Positions 44,101 through 53,109 of a stretch of 64,000 bases of DNA are shown here, piece by piece. This stretch comes from a virus. The stretch covers positions 1-64,000 of IMG/VR virus record IMGVR_UViG_3300028394_000059. One strand, 5' to 3'. Below the pieces are notes generated by a model, which was not told the origin of the DNA, ran no database searches, and was given only the letters and a program-made list of their open reading frames with translations. Numbering within the stretch: the stretch's first letter is position 1; each line of letters begins with the position of its first letter. Position numbers and translations under genes: made by a program.

Positions 44101-45250
44101 ATCGGATAGACCTTATTATATAATAATGAATAAGGACGGTGTTGGTGTAACTGGAGCTCTAATATCCGATGGGTATTCGGGTGGTGCATATAATTTACCA
44201 GCAGCTAGTAAGGATGATTCCACATATTACGTTACAACCATATTCGGCGGATCAGGAAGCTATTTTGGTAATGCCTTTGTAGCTGGATCAACAGGAACCA
44301 CATATTTGCTAACCGCAAATATAACGGAGCAGGCTGTTTCCAAATCAATGTTTGCTGTCGATCTGGATTTTGAGAATACAAGTTACATGAACCTTAATTC
44401 CAGCGGACCAATACTTGACGATCAATATTACATGATATATGGAATTTCATTGGGTGCTGCCGGTGTTACTGGAACTAATATTATAAAGACAAATCGCAGT
44501 GGAAAAATATTAGATAGCATAAATTTTGGAGGAACTGGCGGATATAACCATACCGTTCAGCTCGATGCGTTTTCTGCTAATTGCGATGTCGATGGTAATC
44601 TATTTATAAACGCTGTAAATAGAACAGGAGTTACTGGGAGTGGTTATTATCAATCTAACCCAAAATCAGCATTCTCATTGCTAACAGAACAATATCAACC
44701 TGAACTAGGTATCAATCTGGGTAATATTATTTCTAGAGCTGGATCGGGAACTTGGACATGGTGCGATGTGCATTCAACAGATATGGGTATGCAGGTACCA
44801 ATTTTATCGACGGTGGTATTTAATAATTACGCTTCAAACCTATACGGAAAACAAAATAATAATTGGATATTAAGTGATTCTAAAACTGGAGATGAGTTAC
44901 TAAATGTAAAGGGAAGCCCTTATTTTATATACACATTTAGCATTGCTGGTAATTACACAATATACAATAGTGTGGAGGATTCGATGGGCAATGTCTATAT
45001 GACAACTAAACCTGGTTATATTGAGGTTATTGACCACAAGATTAAAAGACCTGATGATAAGAATCCTGATGAAGTTGATTCGTTTGATTATGGGCAACCA
45101 GAACCTTTCTATGGAAGGGATTATCAAGCACAGAAACTTGATAAGGATATGTTGATTGAGCAGGAAAAAATATTCAGAGGAGAACAGCCTCAATTTGGAT
45201 CCGAAGTTGTTATACCTAATAACCCTGATGCAACATTTAGAACGGATTAA
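41135..45250 (+). CDS. Giant tail protein with Reg_prop-like beta-propeller repeats
   Basis: 1371 residues. Residues about 20-300 contain propeller-type blades: RRFDGNTWEYYN with IDPADRVWVGCAEG, then VYSIDLDEDGNLWIGTDVGLSFFDG (about 232-262), then GLWHFNGVNYTQYTS. The D-x-x-G-N-L-W-I-G-T-x-x-G-L-x-x-F-D-G blade is the Reg_prop pattern of periplasmic sensor domains in Bacteroidota hybrid two-component systems, where they bind glycans. A second group of beta repeats follows (about 560-1250), and the C-terminus is charged (EVDSFDYGQPEPFYGRDY). Inference: a receptor-binding or glycan-recognising tail protein. The stop codon lies in the terminator stem at 45241-45264. Confidence 0.75.
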   Translation: MASYYLIMNQIDVDSEFYVWGSGQDLRRFDGNTWEYYNYTNSAVPSGAPYFLDTRSISIDPADRVWVGCAEGPTSGLNENAVFYIDSNDVSIGDSWTFSDLGSFTEPQEISHIYACPYGDDILAFATPLNGIGGTGTTGYTQINGVTGGRLFHYLIENEEWKETVPEYIWPHIYDTIAKGYDGKNYFYYVATSEGLFTIPQGTLEKETLLGGFEIIKQAQVYNTKTSGIISDNVYSIDLDEDGNLWIGTDVGLSFFDGTEFYNYPIATGPVTKVKSRPNGHVFYSSGDGELNSGTGLWHFNGVNYTQYTSATGGIANDNVLDIKLVEYNITQNSSVVYEDGLWVLCYNYLSDFDYDIPHVYGSSKYEGATGWNFTYYTPDQPEINPAIPKINKYTWSYPEWRTYQDGFLKYKFPGLDPRNLFLTTELSDIADGKAGKQPYWDNWPIPSYEEEVLVESIADYDWADNIVIGAIDSYGGTGNIAITSSASIKTQFGTKYYVGGYISGNTNANFGYYNNNDVASISNQNPTLGGRSGVGGSNTSTGAQSMGFITCYNEKGIVDSILPFRGYFTTIEDLAPSPDGSSIIATGQFKRFIENGDYVWDSIELLNDTFEGGPTGAPIGVTNPYITGLTSGSYSWIYDPTSPVTTFSDDWLFDNTVNTPSSGNFDTQTLNSSGLYEDVTYISLNYTSDSSANLTTELDALVTGNTLSLYSYSPALAYYRIDRISAFSGGLKFNVTYMSGATGAIGNLSVGTAFAISGYDYTPDTYPMVRNLQYMTDTLNQWEAGIKKDVQSIGLFVTKINGDLGGVSSLAPLINYADYNSAARKYFRTTGFRHFPRASVMRHSDGDDDKQIKLDVTRYSINLGIKNDENWNSMGGNPLGGFATLKNLWNRTNDGFFTTDYIAQSNRNTLYAFNQDTVFSYVRLSVDDFSLLSTITSESLNFTPVGAFKIASGQIGSVKSLRGDNTTLVTGYVDRSFTMGGIEISATGSDRPYYIIMNKDGVGVTGALISDGYSGGAYNLPAASKDDSTYYVTTIFGGSGSYFGNAFVAGSTGTTYLLTANITEQAVSKSMFAVDLDFENTSYMNLNSSGPILDDQYYMIYGISLGAAGVTGTNIIKTNRSGKILDSINFGGTGGYNHTVQLDAFSANCDVDGNLFINAVNRTGVTGSGYYQSNPKSAFSLLTEQYQPELGINLGNIISRAGSGTWTWCDVHSTDMGMQVPILSTVVFNNYASNLYGKQNNNWILSDSKTGDELLNVKGSPYFIYTFSIAGNYTIYNSVEDSMGNVYMTTKPGYIEVIDHKIKRPDDKNPDEVDSFDYGQPEPFYGRDYQAQKLDKDMLIEQEKIFRGEQPQFGSEVVIPNNPDATFRTD

Positions 45251-45270
45251 TTTCTTAATCCGTTCTTTTT
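45241..45270. terminator. Bidirectional terminator between convergent genes
   Basis: AACGGATTAA (45241-45250) pairs perfectly with TTAATCCGTT (45255-45264) across a TTTC loop, followed by CTTTTT. The left arm contains the stop codon of the + gene. The - strand phoH-like gene ends at 45276. Confidence 0.88.
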
Positions 45271-45275
45271 AATTT

Positions 45276-46037
45276 TTATTTGGTTGTTTTGTAATTATCT
45301 TCCCATTCATCGAATGTTTCTTCGATTAATTTCACAATCGGATCTCTAACAATATCATTGATACTAAAGCTCATCGTTCCGATGTCTTCTTTGTTTTCGA
45401 ACAGCTTAACTACCAGATCTAATGATGAGAGTTTAGTGTTCTTCATATCGATCTGCTTGGTGTCACCCGTAATGATCATTTTGGTATCTGTACCGATTCT
45501 TGTCATTGTTGATCTCATATTTTTCTGAGTTATATTCTGAGCTTCATCAACAATAATGATTGCGTTGTCTATCGATCTTCCTCTAATATAAGCTAGCGGT
45601 AAAACTTCAATAAATCCCTGATCCAGCATAATCTGAGTTAATCCCTCGCCAATAATTTTTTGAAAGTTATCTAGAAATGAAATGGTGAATGGCAACATCT
45701 TTTCTTTAAGGTCCCCTTTTAGAAATCCAACTTCTTCGCCTTCAAGAACAGTTACACTTTTAACAAGAATTATTTTTTTAAACCTGGAATCACTTTTTAA
45801 AAGTTTTAAAGCCTGAGCACATGCAAGATATGTTTTGCCTGTTCCTGCTGGACCTGCTGCTATTGTTATTTTATTGTCATTTATTAGATTCATAAGATTT
45901 TTCTGACTTTCATTTTTATACTTATAATCTAGCCTCAATTTCTGCAGATCAAACCTTGACCCATTTTGGTGTTGATGTCCGGATGGGAATGTTTCGTAAA
46001 ACTCTTCGTCAGCGATTCTCTTCTTTCTGTTTGCCAT
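45276..46037 (-). CDS. phoH: PhoH-like ATPase
   Basis: 253 residues. Walker A is GPAGTGKT at 62-69 and Walker B is IIIVDEAQN at about 160-168, both with the wording typical of PhoH (AAGPAGTGKTYLA; VDEAQNIT). LVKSVTVLEGEEVGFLKGDLKEKM is the conserved segment between them, and ITGDTKQID is motif III. Length fits phage PhoH proteins, which lack the extra domains of some cellular forms. The family has ATPase and RNA-helicase or RNA-processing links; its role in phage is unresolved. It is encoded against the late genes, with a shared bidirectional terminator and a small possible ORF upstream, and is probably expressed at a different time. Confidence 0.93.
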   Translation of the reverse strand: MANRKKRIADEEFYETFPSGHQHQNGSRFDLQKLRLDYKYKNESQKNLMNLINDNKITIAAGPAGTGKTYLACAQALKLLKSDSRFKKIILVKSVTVLEGEEVGFLKGDLKEKMLPFTISFLDNFQKIIGEGLTQIMLDQGFIEVLPLAYIRGRSIDNAIIIVDEAQNITQKNMRSTMTRIGTDTKMIITGDTKQIDMKNTKLSSLDLVVKLFENKEDIGTMSFSINDIVRDPIVKLIEETFDEWEDNYKTTK

Positions 46038-46041
46038 ATTA

Positions 46042-46215
46042 TTATTTTATTTTTGGGTGGTAATGCTCCGATTTAATACAATTCGGGTGATTATTGGATT
46101 TGTTAAAAAAATTATTGGTATTTTCTGGATTTTTATCGGAATAAATCAATGATTTTGCGCTTAAAGATATATCAATAAAGCGTTTTTTGTGAGGTTTGAT
46201 TTTTTGTCCTTCCAT
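46042..46215 (-). CDS. Possible small protein upstream of phoH
   Basis: 57 residues from the ATG at 46215, basic and rich in Asn, His and Lys (MEGQKIKPHKKRFIDISL at the start). The frame stays open to 46293 but that extension runs into the divergent gene. It ends 4 nt before the phoH start, so co-translation is possible. It may be a chance ORF in a 239-nt gap: composition is plausible but no motif is present. If it is not a gene, the gap holds only regulatory DNA including the GATATATA motif at 46239. Confidence 0.4.
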   Translation of the reverse strand: MEGQKIKPHKKRFIDISLSAKSLIYSDKNPENTNNFFNKSNNHPNCIKSEHYHPKIK

Positions 46216-46238
46216 ATTTAAGTGTTGTCTGTGACGAT

Positions 46239-46247
46239 GATATATAT
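46239..46247 (+). promoter_or_regulatory. GATATATA motif, candidate late promoter
   Basis: GATATATAT lies 29 nt before the ATG at 46277 and would start the last + strand transcription unit. Confidence 0.5.
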
Positions 46248-46276
46248 TTCGCTTTAAAAAACAAATAAAAAGAAAA

Positions 46277-47185
46277 ATGGCAACTGTAAACATTAATGAA
46301 ATTTTAGGATCAGATTCGATATCTGGATCTAGAGTAACCCTTAACTCAAACTTTTTGATATTACAAAACTGGATAAATGGTTACGTAACCGGGTTTGGAA
46401 TTGATACCGTAAATGGTATTATTAATCTATCTAACGCTTCCACAGGAAGGGTACAGGCAAAGATCGGTAAATTCGATTCAATCTCACTGCCATCAACTGG
46501 AGCTTCCCTAGCATCATTAAGTGCTTTAGGTGCTGCTTCCTTTACTGATGTGCAAACAACAACATTCACAGCTTCTGGAGCTCTAAATGCAAATTCCGTT
46601 GTGACATTCGGAGGTCAATCAGTATTTGTTGTTGGTGGTACAGCTTCTTTTAACGCGAGAACAACCTTTAATTCAGCTAACGTACTTGGTGTTCAGGGAC
46701 ATGTAATAAGTCAGAACACAACGTATGCATCAGGAACTGCTGGTACACCATTCCCTTCAAATGCATCAGGCATTGGAGGTGGGGGAGTATTAACATCAAT
46801 TAATTCACCCTATGCTATAACTGGATTGGAGGATGTGCTCTATGCAAATTGCGGACCTACTGGATTCTATATGAAGGTTGTTGATGGAACTTCACCCGTC
46901 GGTGGAACATTACCAAATATACCACAAGGAACTAGAGTTACTATTGTTAATACTTCTGCTGCTACTGGTTATATCTATACTGGAGTTACTGGATCTACTT
47001 CATACTACACCGGATTTAATAATGCTGCATTATATGGTGGATATTCAACTAGTGGTTTAAGTGTAAGCCAGAATAAGTCATACAGATCATCTGTAACTTT
47101 ACAATGGGAACCTAGAGTTGGACAGGGACAAGCAACACAGAACGGTTCTTGGATAGTACTGGCATCAACCAATATTACGGTATAA
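46277..47185 (+). CDS. Fibre-like structural protein
   Basis: 302 residues, low in charge and rich in Gly, Ser, Thr and Asn. The N-terminus (SISGSRVTLNSNFLILQNW) resembles the short helical attachment segment of the three terminal fibre proteins, which also have an N-F motif. Residues about 55-150 are short beta repeats (SFTDVQTTTFTASGALNANS; TFGGQSVFVVGGTASFNART) typical of a beta-helical shaft. The C-terminal 120 residues are a compact beta domain. It is probably a trimeric tail-fibre or adhesin subunit. A candidate promoter precedes it. Confidence 0.7.
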   Translation: MATVNINEILGSDSISGSRVTLNSNFLILQNWINGYVTGFGIDTVNGIINLSNASTGRVQAKIGKFDSISLPSTGASLASLSALGAASFTDVQTTTFTASGALNANSVVTFGGQSVFVVGGTASFNARTTFNSANVLGVQGHVISQNTTYASGTAGTPFPSNASGIGGGGVLTSINSPYAITGLEDVLYANCGPTGFYMKVVDGTSPVGGTLPNIPQGTRVTIVNTSAATGYIYTGVTGSTSYYTGFNNAALYGGYSTSGLSVSQNKSYRSSVTLQWEPRVGQGQATQNGSWIVLASTNITV

Positions 47186-47203
47186 TAAAATAAATAGAAA
47201 TCG

Positions 47204-49405
47204 ATGGCAAAAACACCATTTATAAGACCTTTACAAGTTCAGGGTGGTACATTCTACACATTCACGTCTTCAGCGGAAGATCTTTCTTTCACATTCAATA
47301 ATTCGGTTAATAAATTTAGATTCTCGAAGTTTGCTCTTTTGAATCTTCCTGATATAAACAACACATCAAACGGATCTGAGGATAATTTCATAAGATTGAA
47401 TGGACCTGACGGTGCATTTCTTGATTGGGCTAATGCAACAGGGAATATAATAACTGGTGACGGTAATATCGATTTCTCACAAAGTTTTCAGAGTTATTGT
47501 TTAAATCTGGAGTCAACAATAACGGCAACGGATGAATATGACTCAACACTAAAGCAAAACGTATCGGAAAGAATTTTCTTTAAATGGCTTAGAGAGCTCG
47601 GAGCAATAAGATTTAGAGGAGCTAATTCCGATGAGGTTGTTCCTACATTGGATCAAACAACCGTTACTACTGTTAATGGTTTACCAGTTACGCAAAAGAG
47701 ATATGCTGAGGGAGATGCACCAGCTGGAACAACTGGAGCATATGGAATGACTGGTGGTTATTATAGTAGAGTAGTCCAATATGTCGGTAATCTTGATATA
47801 GTAAACTCGGTAAAAAACTCCACCAACACTTATTCTGAGGTTTATGTTTACGTTCCGACAAAAGATGGTAATACACCATATGTTCTATTTAAGAATATTG
47901 CCGATAAAAACTATTATCCGGATTATCAATGGACAAACAATCCTAATAATCCTCTGAATGATGAATATCTGGTTGGAAGAAACTATGACGAGACAAATCC
48001 AAGCGGATTAACAAATCTAGCAATTTTCGATGATGATGTTCTTGGTGTACCTACTGCATCGTATATCGATACAGGTGTTAGTGCCTCAACAATAGCGGGT
48101 AATTGGTATTCTCCAAGAGATACTGCAAACACATATTTTACTGACTCATCTTTTGTCGATCCTTCCAATTACATTCTAACAAAGACTGATAATTCTAATA
48201 GTTTAACGTACATCAGAAGTAAGCTTGATTCGATAGGTATTGATTTCAATCCTAATTCATACCAGGGTATAATATCTGATCCTAGTATATCTACGTTGGA
48301 GGAGTTTAACTCTACCGCAGGTTCCTCAGACTTTGCGTTTAACGCGGTATTAATCTATTATGATGTATACGACCCTGCTATTCCTACTGATGTAGCTACG
48401 AACTTATATGGTGTTTTATTCCTAGACGATGTCAATACATCTAGCGGTGACATCTTTATCCCTAGACTACCGAAGCATAGACCTAATCCGGTTACTAAAT
48501 TAAATGGTAATTCATACGGATTTAAGATAAATTTAAAATTTGATACCGATATAGATCAAACTGGGGTAGAGCAAGCTATAAATGACTACTCTCCCTTCTC
48601 TTTATCCATGTTTATGGACGCTATGAACGTGTTACAAGACGCTAGCGCAACCTTAAACAATGCCTCAGTTGATTTCATCAATCTGAGCGATAGAGTCACT
48701 AATTTGGAGAATATAACGCTTTCGTCTCAAACCTCAGCTAATTTAGATAGAAGAATAACGGGACTGGAACAAACATTGGCAGCAAATCAGGCTTTATTTA
48801 ATAACACACATTCCATAATGGGTCTTATCAATCAGAATTATGATATGGTTAGAGCCATAATCAATAACAAGACGAGCGTGGAGGTGTCCTATAATTTGGA
48901 TCTTTTCAAACAAGGAAGTGGAATTTCTCTAGATAGATCAACTCCTAACGAGGTTACTGTTAATAGTATAAATCAAGATTTTACCATCGGTAACGATATG
49001 GGTAAAGGAACGCTTACACAAAATGGTAATAATGAAATAAATCTACTCAGATTCTCTAATTACTTTAAACACGTAAACAACGAAAATCCATTAACGTTAA
49101 CGGGTGACTTAACCATAAGAATAAATGATAATCCAGCAAACTGGAAGAATGGACAGAGGTTTAGATTATCATTTGGTGATATAGTCTATCCTGGTGAATA
49201 CTTCATTAACATATTAACAAATTCACAGGGTAAATATCCAATTTCTAATCCAAGTACTGTTAGTTATTCAACTACTATAATCACTCTGGATGATGATATG
49301 TTTAAAACACAAGGATATAAGCCAGTTTTGGATATAGTTTGTATCGATGAAAACAATTTAGAATTCCAGGTTGATATGATAGGTAAAAGCTTAACCAACA
49401 ATTAA
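47204..49405 (+). CDS. Large structural protein with coiled coil (tail/baseplate)
   Basis: 733 residues. The N-terminal 90 look like a beta-rich attachment domain (FTSSAEDLSFTFNNSVNKFR). Beta-rich domains follow. Residues about 480-555 form a clear coiled coil (FINLSDRVTNLENITL, LDRRITGLEQTLAANQ) that probably trimerises the chain. The last 170 residues are a beta domain with GDLTIRINDNPANW. The design fits a fibre or whisker attached to the baseplate or neck. It follows the previous gene by 18 nt and no enzymatic motif is seen. Confidence 0.7.
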   Translation: MAKTPFIRPLQVQGGTFYTFTSSAEDLSFTFNNSVNKFRFSKFALLNLPDINNTSNGSEDNFIRLNGPDGAFLDWANATGNIITGDGNIDFSQSFQSYCLNLESTITATDEYDSTLKQNVSERIFFKWLRELGAIRFRGANSDEVVPTLDQTTVTTVNGLPVTQKRYAEGDAPAGTTGAYGMTGGYYSRVVQYVGNLDIVNSVKNSTNTYSEVYVYVPTKDGNTPYVLFKNIADKNYYPDYQWTNNPNNPLNDEYLVGRNYDETNPSGLTNLAIFDDDVLGVPTASYIDTGVSASTIAGNWYSPRDTANTYFTDSSFVDPSNYILTKTDNSNSLTYIRSKLDSIGIDFNPNSYQGIISDPSISTLEEFNSTAGSSDFAFNAVLIYYDVYDPAIPTDVATNLYGVLFLDDVNTSSGDIFIPRLPKHRPNPVTKLNGNSYGFKINLKFDTDIDQTGVEQAINDYSPFSLSMFMDAMNVLQDASATLNNASVDFINLSDRVTNLENITLSSQTSANLDRRITGLEQTLAANQALFNNTHSIMGLINQNYDMVRAIINNKTSVEVSYNLDLFKQGSGISLDRSTPNEVTVNSINQDFTIGNDMGKGTLTQNGNNEINLLRFSNYFKHVNNENPLTLTGDLTIRINDNPANWKNGQRFRLSFGDIVYPGEYFINILTNSQGKYPISNPSTVSYSTTIITLDDDMFKTQGYKPVLDIVCIDENNLEFQVDMIGKSLTNN

Positions 49406-49427
49406 TAAAATTAAATAACCAAAGGAA

Positions 49428-52400
49428 ATGGCAGGAACACAAAATTCAATAAGTTCTTTAGTAGCACAGTTTTTAAGACTGCAGAAAAATTCATTAGAGA
49501 TAATCAATGGATTAAACGAAGTTGCTGTTTCTACTAATAATACTGTAAGTATAGAAGTCCTGGATGAGCAGGGATTACCAAAGAACGCAAATATACCTTC
49601 CTATGGATTTCTAAGAGGGGAGATTCAAAGATTAGACAATAATATAAAATCACTTGCTGGAATAGGGGATACCTCAGCTACTGTTAGAAATCCTGATGGC
49701 ACTTATTCCCAAGTTTTTAAATATGATATACTAAGAGAACCCAGACCTCTAACCAACTTAGGTGTACCTAGCACTTTTAGTGTTAAGGATAATTGGTTTT
49801 TTGAAAGCTTTCTAAGCCCATTGCTTTATATTAATATAAATGTAACTGGACAGATAGTAGATGCTGCTGATAGAATAGTGGTTAAGAGAATAATAGCAAA
49901 CACTACAACAGAAACACAAAAAGCTTATTTTGACAGAGAGCTTAAGGGAAGGAATGATTTAACCTACGATCAGTATATACAGGCTTTATCCGATAATGGT
50001 ATACCTTACTTTGTTGATGAGGATATAATACAATTGCCACTAAGAACAATCCGATATATTGGTAATTTCAGTGTTCTTAGCTATTATGATGATACCGTTT
50101 CAGTAACGGATCAGAATGGTGCTACCGTTCAGGAATTAAGAAGAAATTATAAACTGGACAAGTTAAATTATACGGATACACTTACCGATGTTAAGGATGG
50201 AAAATCATTAAATGTTAATGATCAAGTTGCTACGCAAGACGGAAGCTTATATCAGATAACATCTATTGATAGGGATCAGGCATCATTTCAGGCGAAAAGG
50301 ATTTCAGGATATCAACCTATTCAGATAGGAGTAAACTCTTTATCCATATCATCAACAGATTTCGGACCTAGATTTGTCCAAGTAAATGTTGGTTATAATG
50401 AGAGACAAGGAGTTTTCTTTAAAACGATAGATGATAATTTTAATATAGTTAGCGCAAGTTGGTCAACGGGGGTTGTTTTCTGGAGTAATGAATTGCAGAC
50501 AAAAAATTCAAGCGGTGAATTAGTAACCCTGGAGAAATATTATCTAACTGAGGTTGCAGATTTGGGTAAAGTTTTTCTTGGTGCTGCCAAGGAGAATAAG
50601 ATCCCAGCAATACAGGGACTCGAACCAGATGCTCCCCTTCTTACTGATAGTAGTTTTAAGGTCGTACAGATAAACAAACAGGTAACTCAATCAACATCGA
50701 TTAAAGTTGTTTCTGATAAGCTTAACATTAAAACTACACTAAAAAGTGAGATTGATGCACTCGATGAATCAATAAATGACGCTAGATTACAATTAAATAC
50801 AGGCTTATCAAGATCTGATACCTATTCAGCACCTTCGAGATTTACCGGGAGAGGGGATGATGACTTTAGCGGAAGAGGATTTTTTGGAACGAGAAGATTA
50901 GCTTATCTTGTTGAAAGTCCATTAACATCACCTAGAGGTATTAATGTAGCTTCCATCAGAGCTAATCTTAATAATTTAATAGACGAAAGAACCAAAAAAG
51001 CTCAGCTTTATGCATCTTTAGTTGATGAAGTTAGTGTTTTAGTACAAGATGTACCACAAATAATTACACCAGCAAAATATAGGGTTAGGGGATTTTGGCC
51101 ATTTCCTGCTCCCAAAGTTGAGCCAGGTTCAGGACCTCAACAGGTTATACAATTCTCTGTTAAATACAGATATCTAAACGATAGCGGTTCATCGCAACCA
51201 TCCGAGCAGATAGAGTTTATCGATAATGATGGTGCTGCCAAAAATGCTGCATTTTCTAATTGGACGGAATATAAAACGGATATTAGAAAGAAAGTTTATG
51301 ATACAACTAGAGGTGTATATGTTTGGGCTGATGAACAGACATCTGATGCTAATGTTCAGAATATAAACCAGCTTGATATCCCTATAACAAAGGGAGAAAA
51401 AGTTGAGATTCAGATCGCATCAATATCAGAAGCTGGCTGGCCAGAAAATCCTCTGACCTCTGAATATTCTCAATCTGTTACTATATCCTTCCCCGATAAT
51501 CTTAGTGTTGATGGTGTTTCTGATACTCTTAAACAGAACAATGAGGATGCAGCGGTAGTTAAAGTTCAAAGAACCCTTGATGCCCAAGGATTACCAGCCC
51601 ATTTATCGCAACAGTTTACTTCCGGTGATAATACATATTATCACGACTCAATTGGTATAGCGAGCGGGTTTTATAATAGCGCAGGAACAGTAATAAATTT
51701 ATTTGATAAATTAACGGAGCTTCAGAATCAAATAGCTAATCTTTCTGCACAAATATCTACAGCTAAGGGTGTACTTGAAGTTTACATAGTGGATTCAAGC
51801 AGCAATAAGATTAAGGTTTCTAGAGGATCAACTGTTAAAATAGTTTCTGGTTTCTATAGCGACATATTTTCGGATCCTCTTGCAGCTGATGCTGGTAAGA
51901 TTGCTTCGTTTACGTATAGCATACAACTTTATAATGGTAAGGCATCATCGGTTGAATTGGCATCAACTATGCCAGGCGGACTTTCACAGAAAGTGCCATT
52001 TGCCATAACCCCTCAGTCTTATCCAGTGGGATATGACAGCAATCTTAGATACGGGGATTGCCCTATATCAATATCGTCTCTAGTATTAGCTGATACGTCG
52101 ATTGTTGATAATACTTACTTTAGACAAGCCCCACCATTTGCATCAGTTAGCTCATATTCCCAGTTCATATACCCTAGATACAGAACTGTTGGATATGATC
52201 AGCAGCTTTACACAGGGGAAAGCTTGGGTTCAAGTTTTTCTGCAGTATCGTCAACATCATATACATACGATGGACAGTTAAGTGTAACTAATTTTGGTAT
52301 AGCTGGAACATACCCACAGAATGGTACGATAATGATCCCTTATGATCCTACTCAAACAGCAGATTACTTAACTGTTACAGGAGCAGCAAATTCGAGTGTA

Positions 52401-53078
52401 TGGAACGGTACATATACAGGGACAGCTCCTAATGGGGGAGGCCTCATATCAGAATTCTGTATAGATAAGACACACCCATATCTAATTTCAGTTGGCAACG
52501 CATCGTCTTTTGTTGATTATGCAACATTAGTTAAACCATTTGCTACTAATGGTAAGGTGTATCCACCATTTAGACACACACAGACTTTCTGGGGTGATAC
52601 CACGTTAGATTACTATTGGGTGCAACAACAATATAGAACACCAGATACATTTGCAACCGGTGCAACTGCAGCTATATTTGACACCATGTATCCGGATAAA
52701 CTTGGGTTCACTTCAAATGACGAATATCTAATTGGTAAATTCTCCTGCGGATCATATCTTTACTTAGGTCCAGCATCAGGAACATCAACGCAAGTACAGG
52801 GAACAACATCCCTTTCGACGAGAACCCTTATGGAGGGTGATTCAAATGCTATTAATATACCTCTTGTTTTTCAATTTAGAGCGGTGGATAAAGCTGGATA
52901 TATCGGTGGATTCAGAAAATCAGGGAATCTTACAAACATAACATACGCTAAGAAAATTGGTGTGGATATTCAGGTCCAGAATGAGGATACATTCTCATTT
53001 GACGTACAGATCAGCGGATCATATAAGAACGATACTCTTGTTGCACCCAACTTTGACAGTGGACTTAGTTCAGTTTAA
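49428..53078 (+). CDS. Giant structural protein with FN3-like and coiled-coil segments
   Basis: 1216 residues. It begins with a helical segment (SSLVAQFLRLQKNSLEIING). A short coiled coil lies near 440-460 (LKSEIDALDESINDARLQL) and another at about 755-785 (ELQNQIANLSAQISTAKG). Between them, about 570-690, is an FN3-like beta sandwich (VIQFSVKYRYLNDSGSSQPS, then VEIQIASISEAGWPE), as in many phage tail adhesins. The C-terminal 400 residues are beta-rich and uncharged. The family is not recognised; context points to a baseplate- or fibre-attached protein. The start is preceded by AAAGGA, one of the better ribosome-binding-like sites in the window, though only 1 nt before the ATG. Confidence 0.7.
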   Translation: MAGTQNSISSLVAQFLRLQKNSLEIINGLNEVAVSTNNTVSIEVLDEQGLPKNANIPSYGFLRGEIQRLDNNIKSLAGIGDTSATVRNPDGTYSQVFKYDILREPRPLTNLGVPSTFSVKDNWFFESFLSPLLYININVTGQIVDAADRIVVKRIIANTTTETQKAYFDRELKGRNDLTYDQYIQALSDNGIPYFVDEDIIQLPLRTIRYIGNFSVLSYYDDTVSVTDQNGATVQELRRNYKLDKLNYTDTLTDVKDGKSLNVNDQVATQDGSLYQITSIDRDQASFQAKRISGYQPIQIGVNSLSISSTDFGPRFVQVNVGYNERQGVFFKTIDDNFNIVSASWSTGVVFWSNELQTKNSSGELVTLEKYYLTEVADLGKVFLGAAKENKIPAIQGLEPDAPLLTDSSFKVVQINKQVTQSTSIKVVSDKLNIKTTLKSEIDALDESINDARLQLNTGLSRSDTYSAPSRFTGRGDDDFSGRGFFGTRRLAYLVESPLTSPRGINVASIRANLNNLIDERTKKAQLYASLVDEVSVLVQDVPQIITPAKYRVRGFWPFPAPKVEPGSGPQQVIQFSVKYRYLNDSGSSQPSEQIEFIDNDGAAKNAAFSNWTEYKTDIRKKVYDTTRGVYVWADEQTSDANVQNINQLDIPITKGEKVEIQIASISEAGWPENPLTSEYSQSVTISFPDNLSVDGVSDTLKQNNEDAAVVKVQRTLDAQGLPAHLSQQFTSGDNTYYHDSIGIASGFYNSAGTVINLFDKLTELQNQIANLSAQISTAKGVLEVYIVDSSSNKIKVSRGSTVKIVSGFYSDIFSDPLAADAGKIASFTYSIQLYNGKASSVELASTMPGGLSQKVPFAITPQSYPVGYDSNLRYGDCPISISSLVLADTSIVDNTYFRQAPPFASVSSYSQFIYPRYRTVGYDQQLYTGESLGSSFSAVSSTSYTYDGQLSVTNFGIAGTYPQNGTIMIPYDPTQTADYLTVTGAANSSVWNGTYTGTAPNGGGLISEFCIDKTHPYLISVGNASSFVDYATLVKPFATNGKVYPPFRHTQTFWGDTTLDYYWVQQQYRTPDTFATGATAAIFDTMYPDKLGFTSNDEYLIGKFSCGSYLYLGPASGTSTQVQGTTSLSTRTLMEGDSNAINIPLVFQFRAVDKAGYIGGFRKSGNLTNITYAKKIGVDIQVQNEDTFSFDVQISGSYKNDTLVAPNFDSGLSSV

Positions 53079-53109
53079 TTGGTAAAATAAATTTTTATAA
53101 AAACAATAT

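Noticed and set aside
46216-46293. N-terminal extension of the small reverse ORF upstream of phoH
   Set aside because: It would overlap the start and promoter motif of the divergent gene at 46277; the ATG at 46215 is more sensible if the ORF is real.
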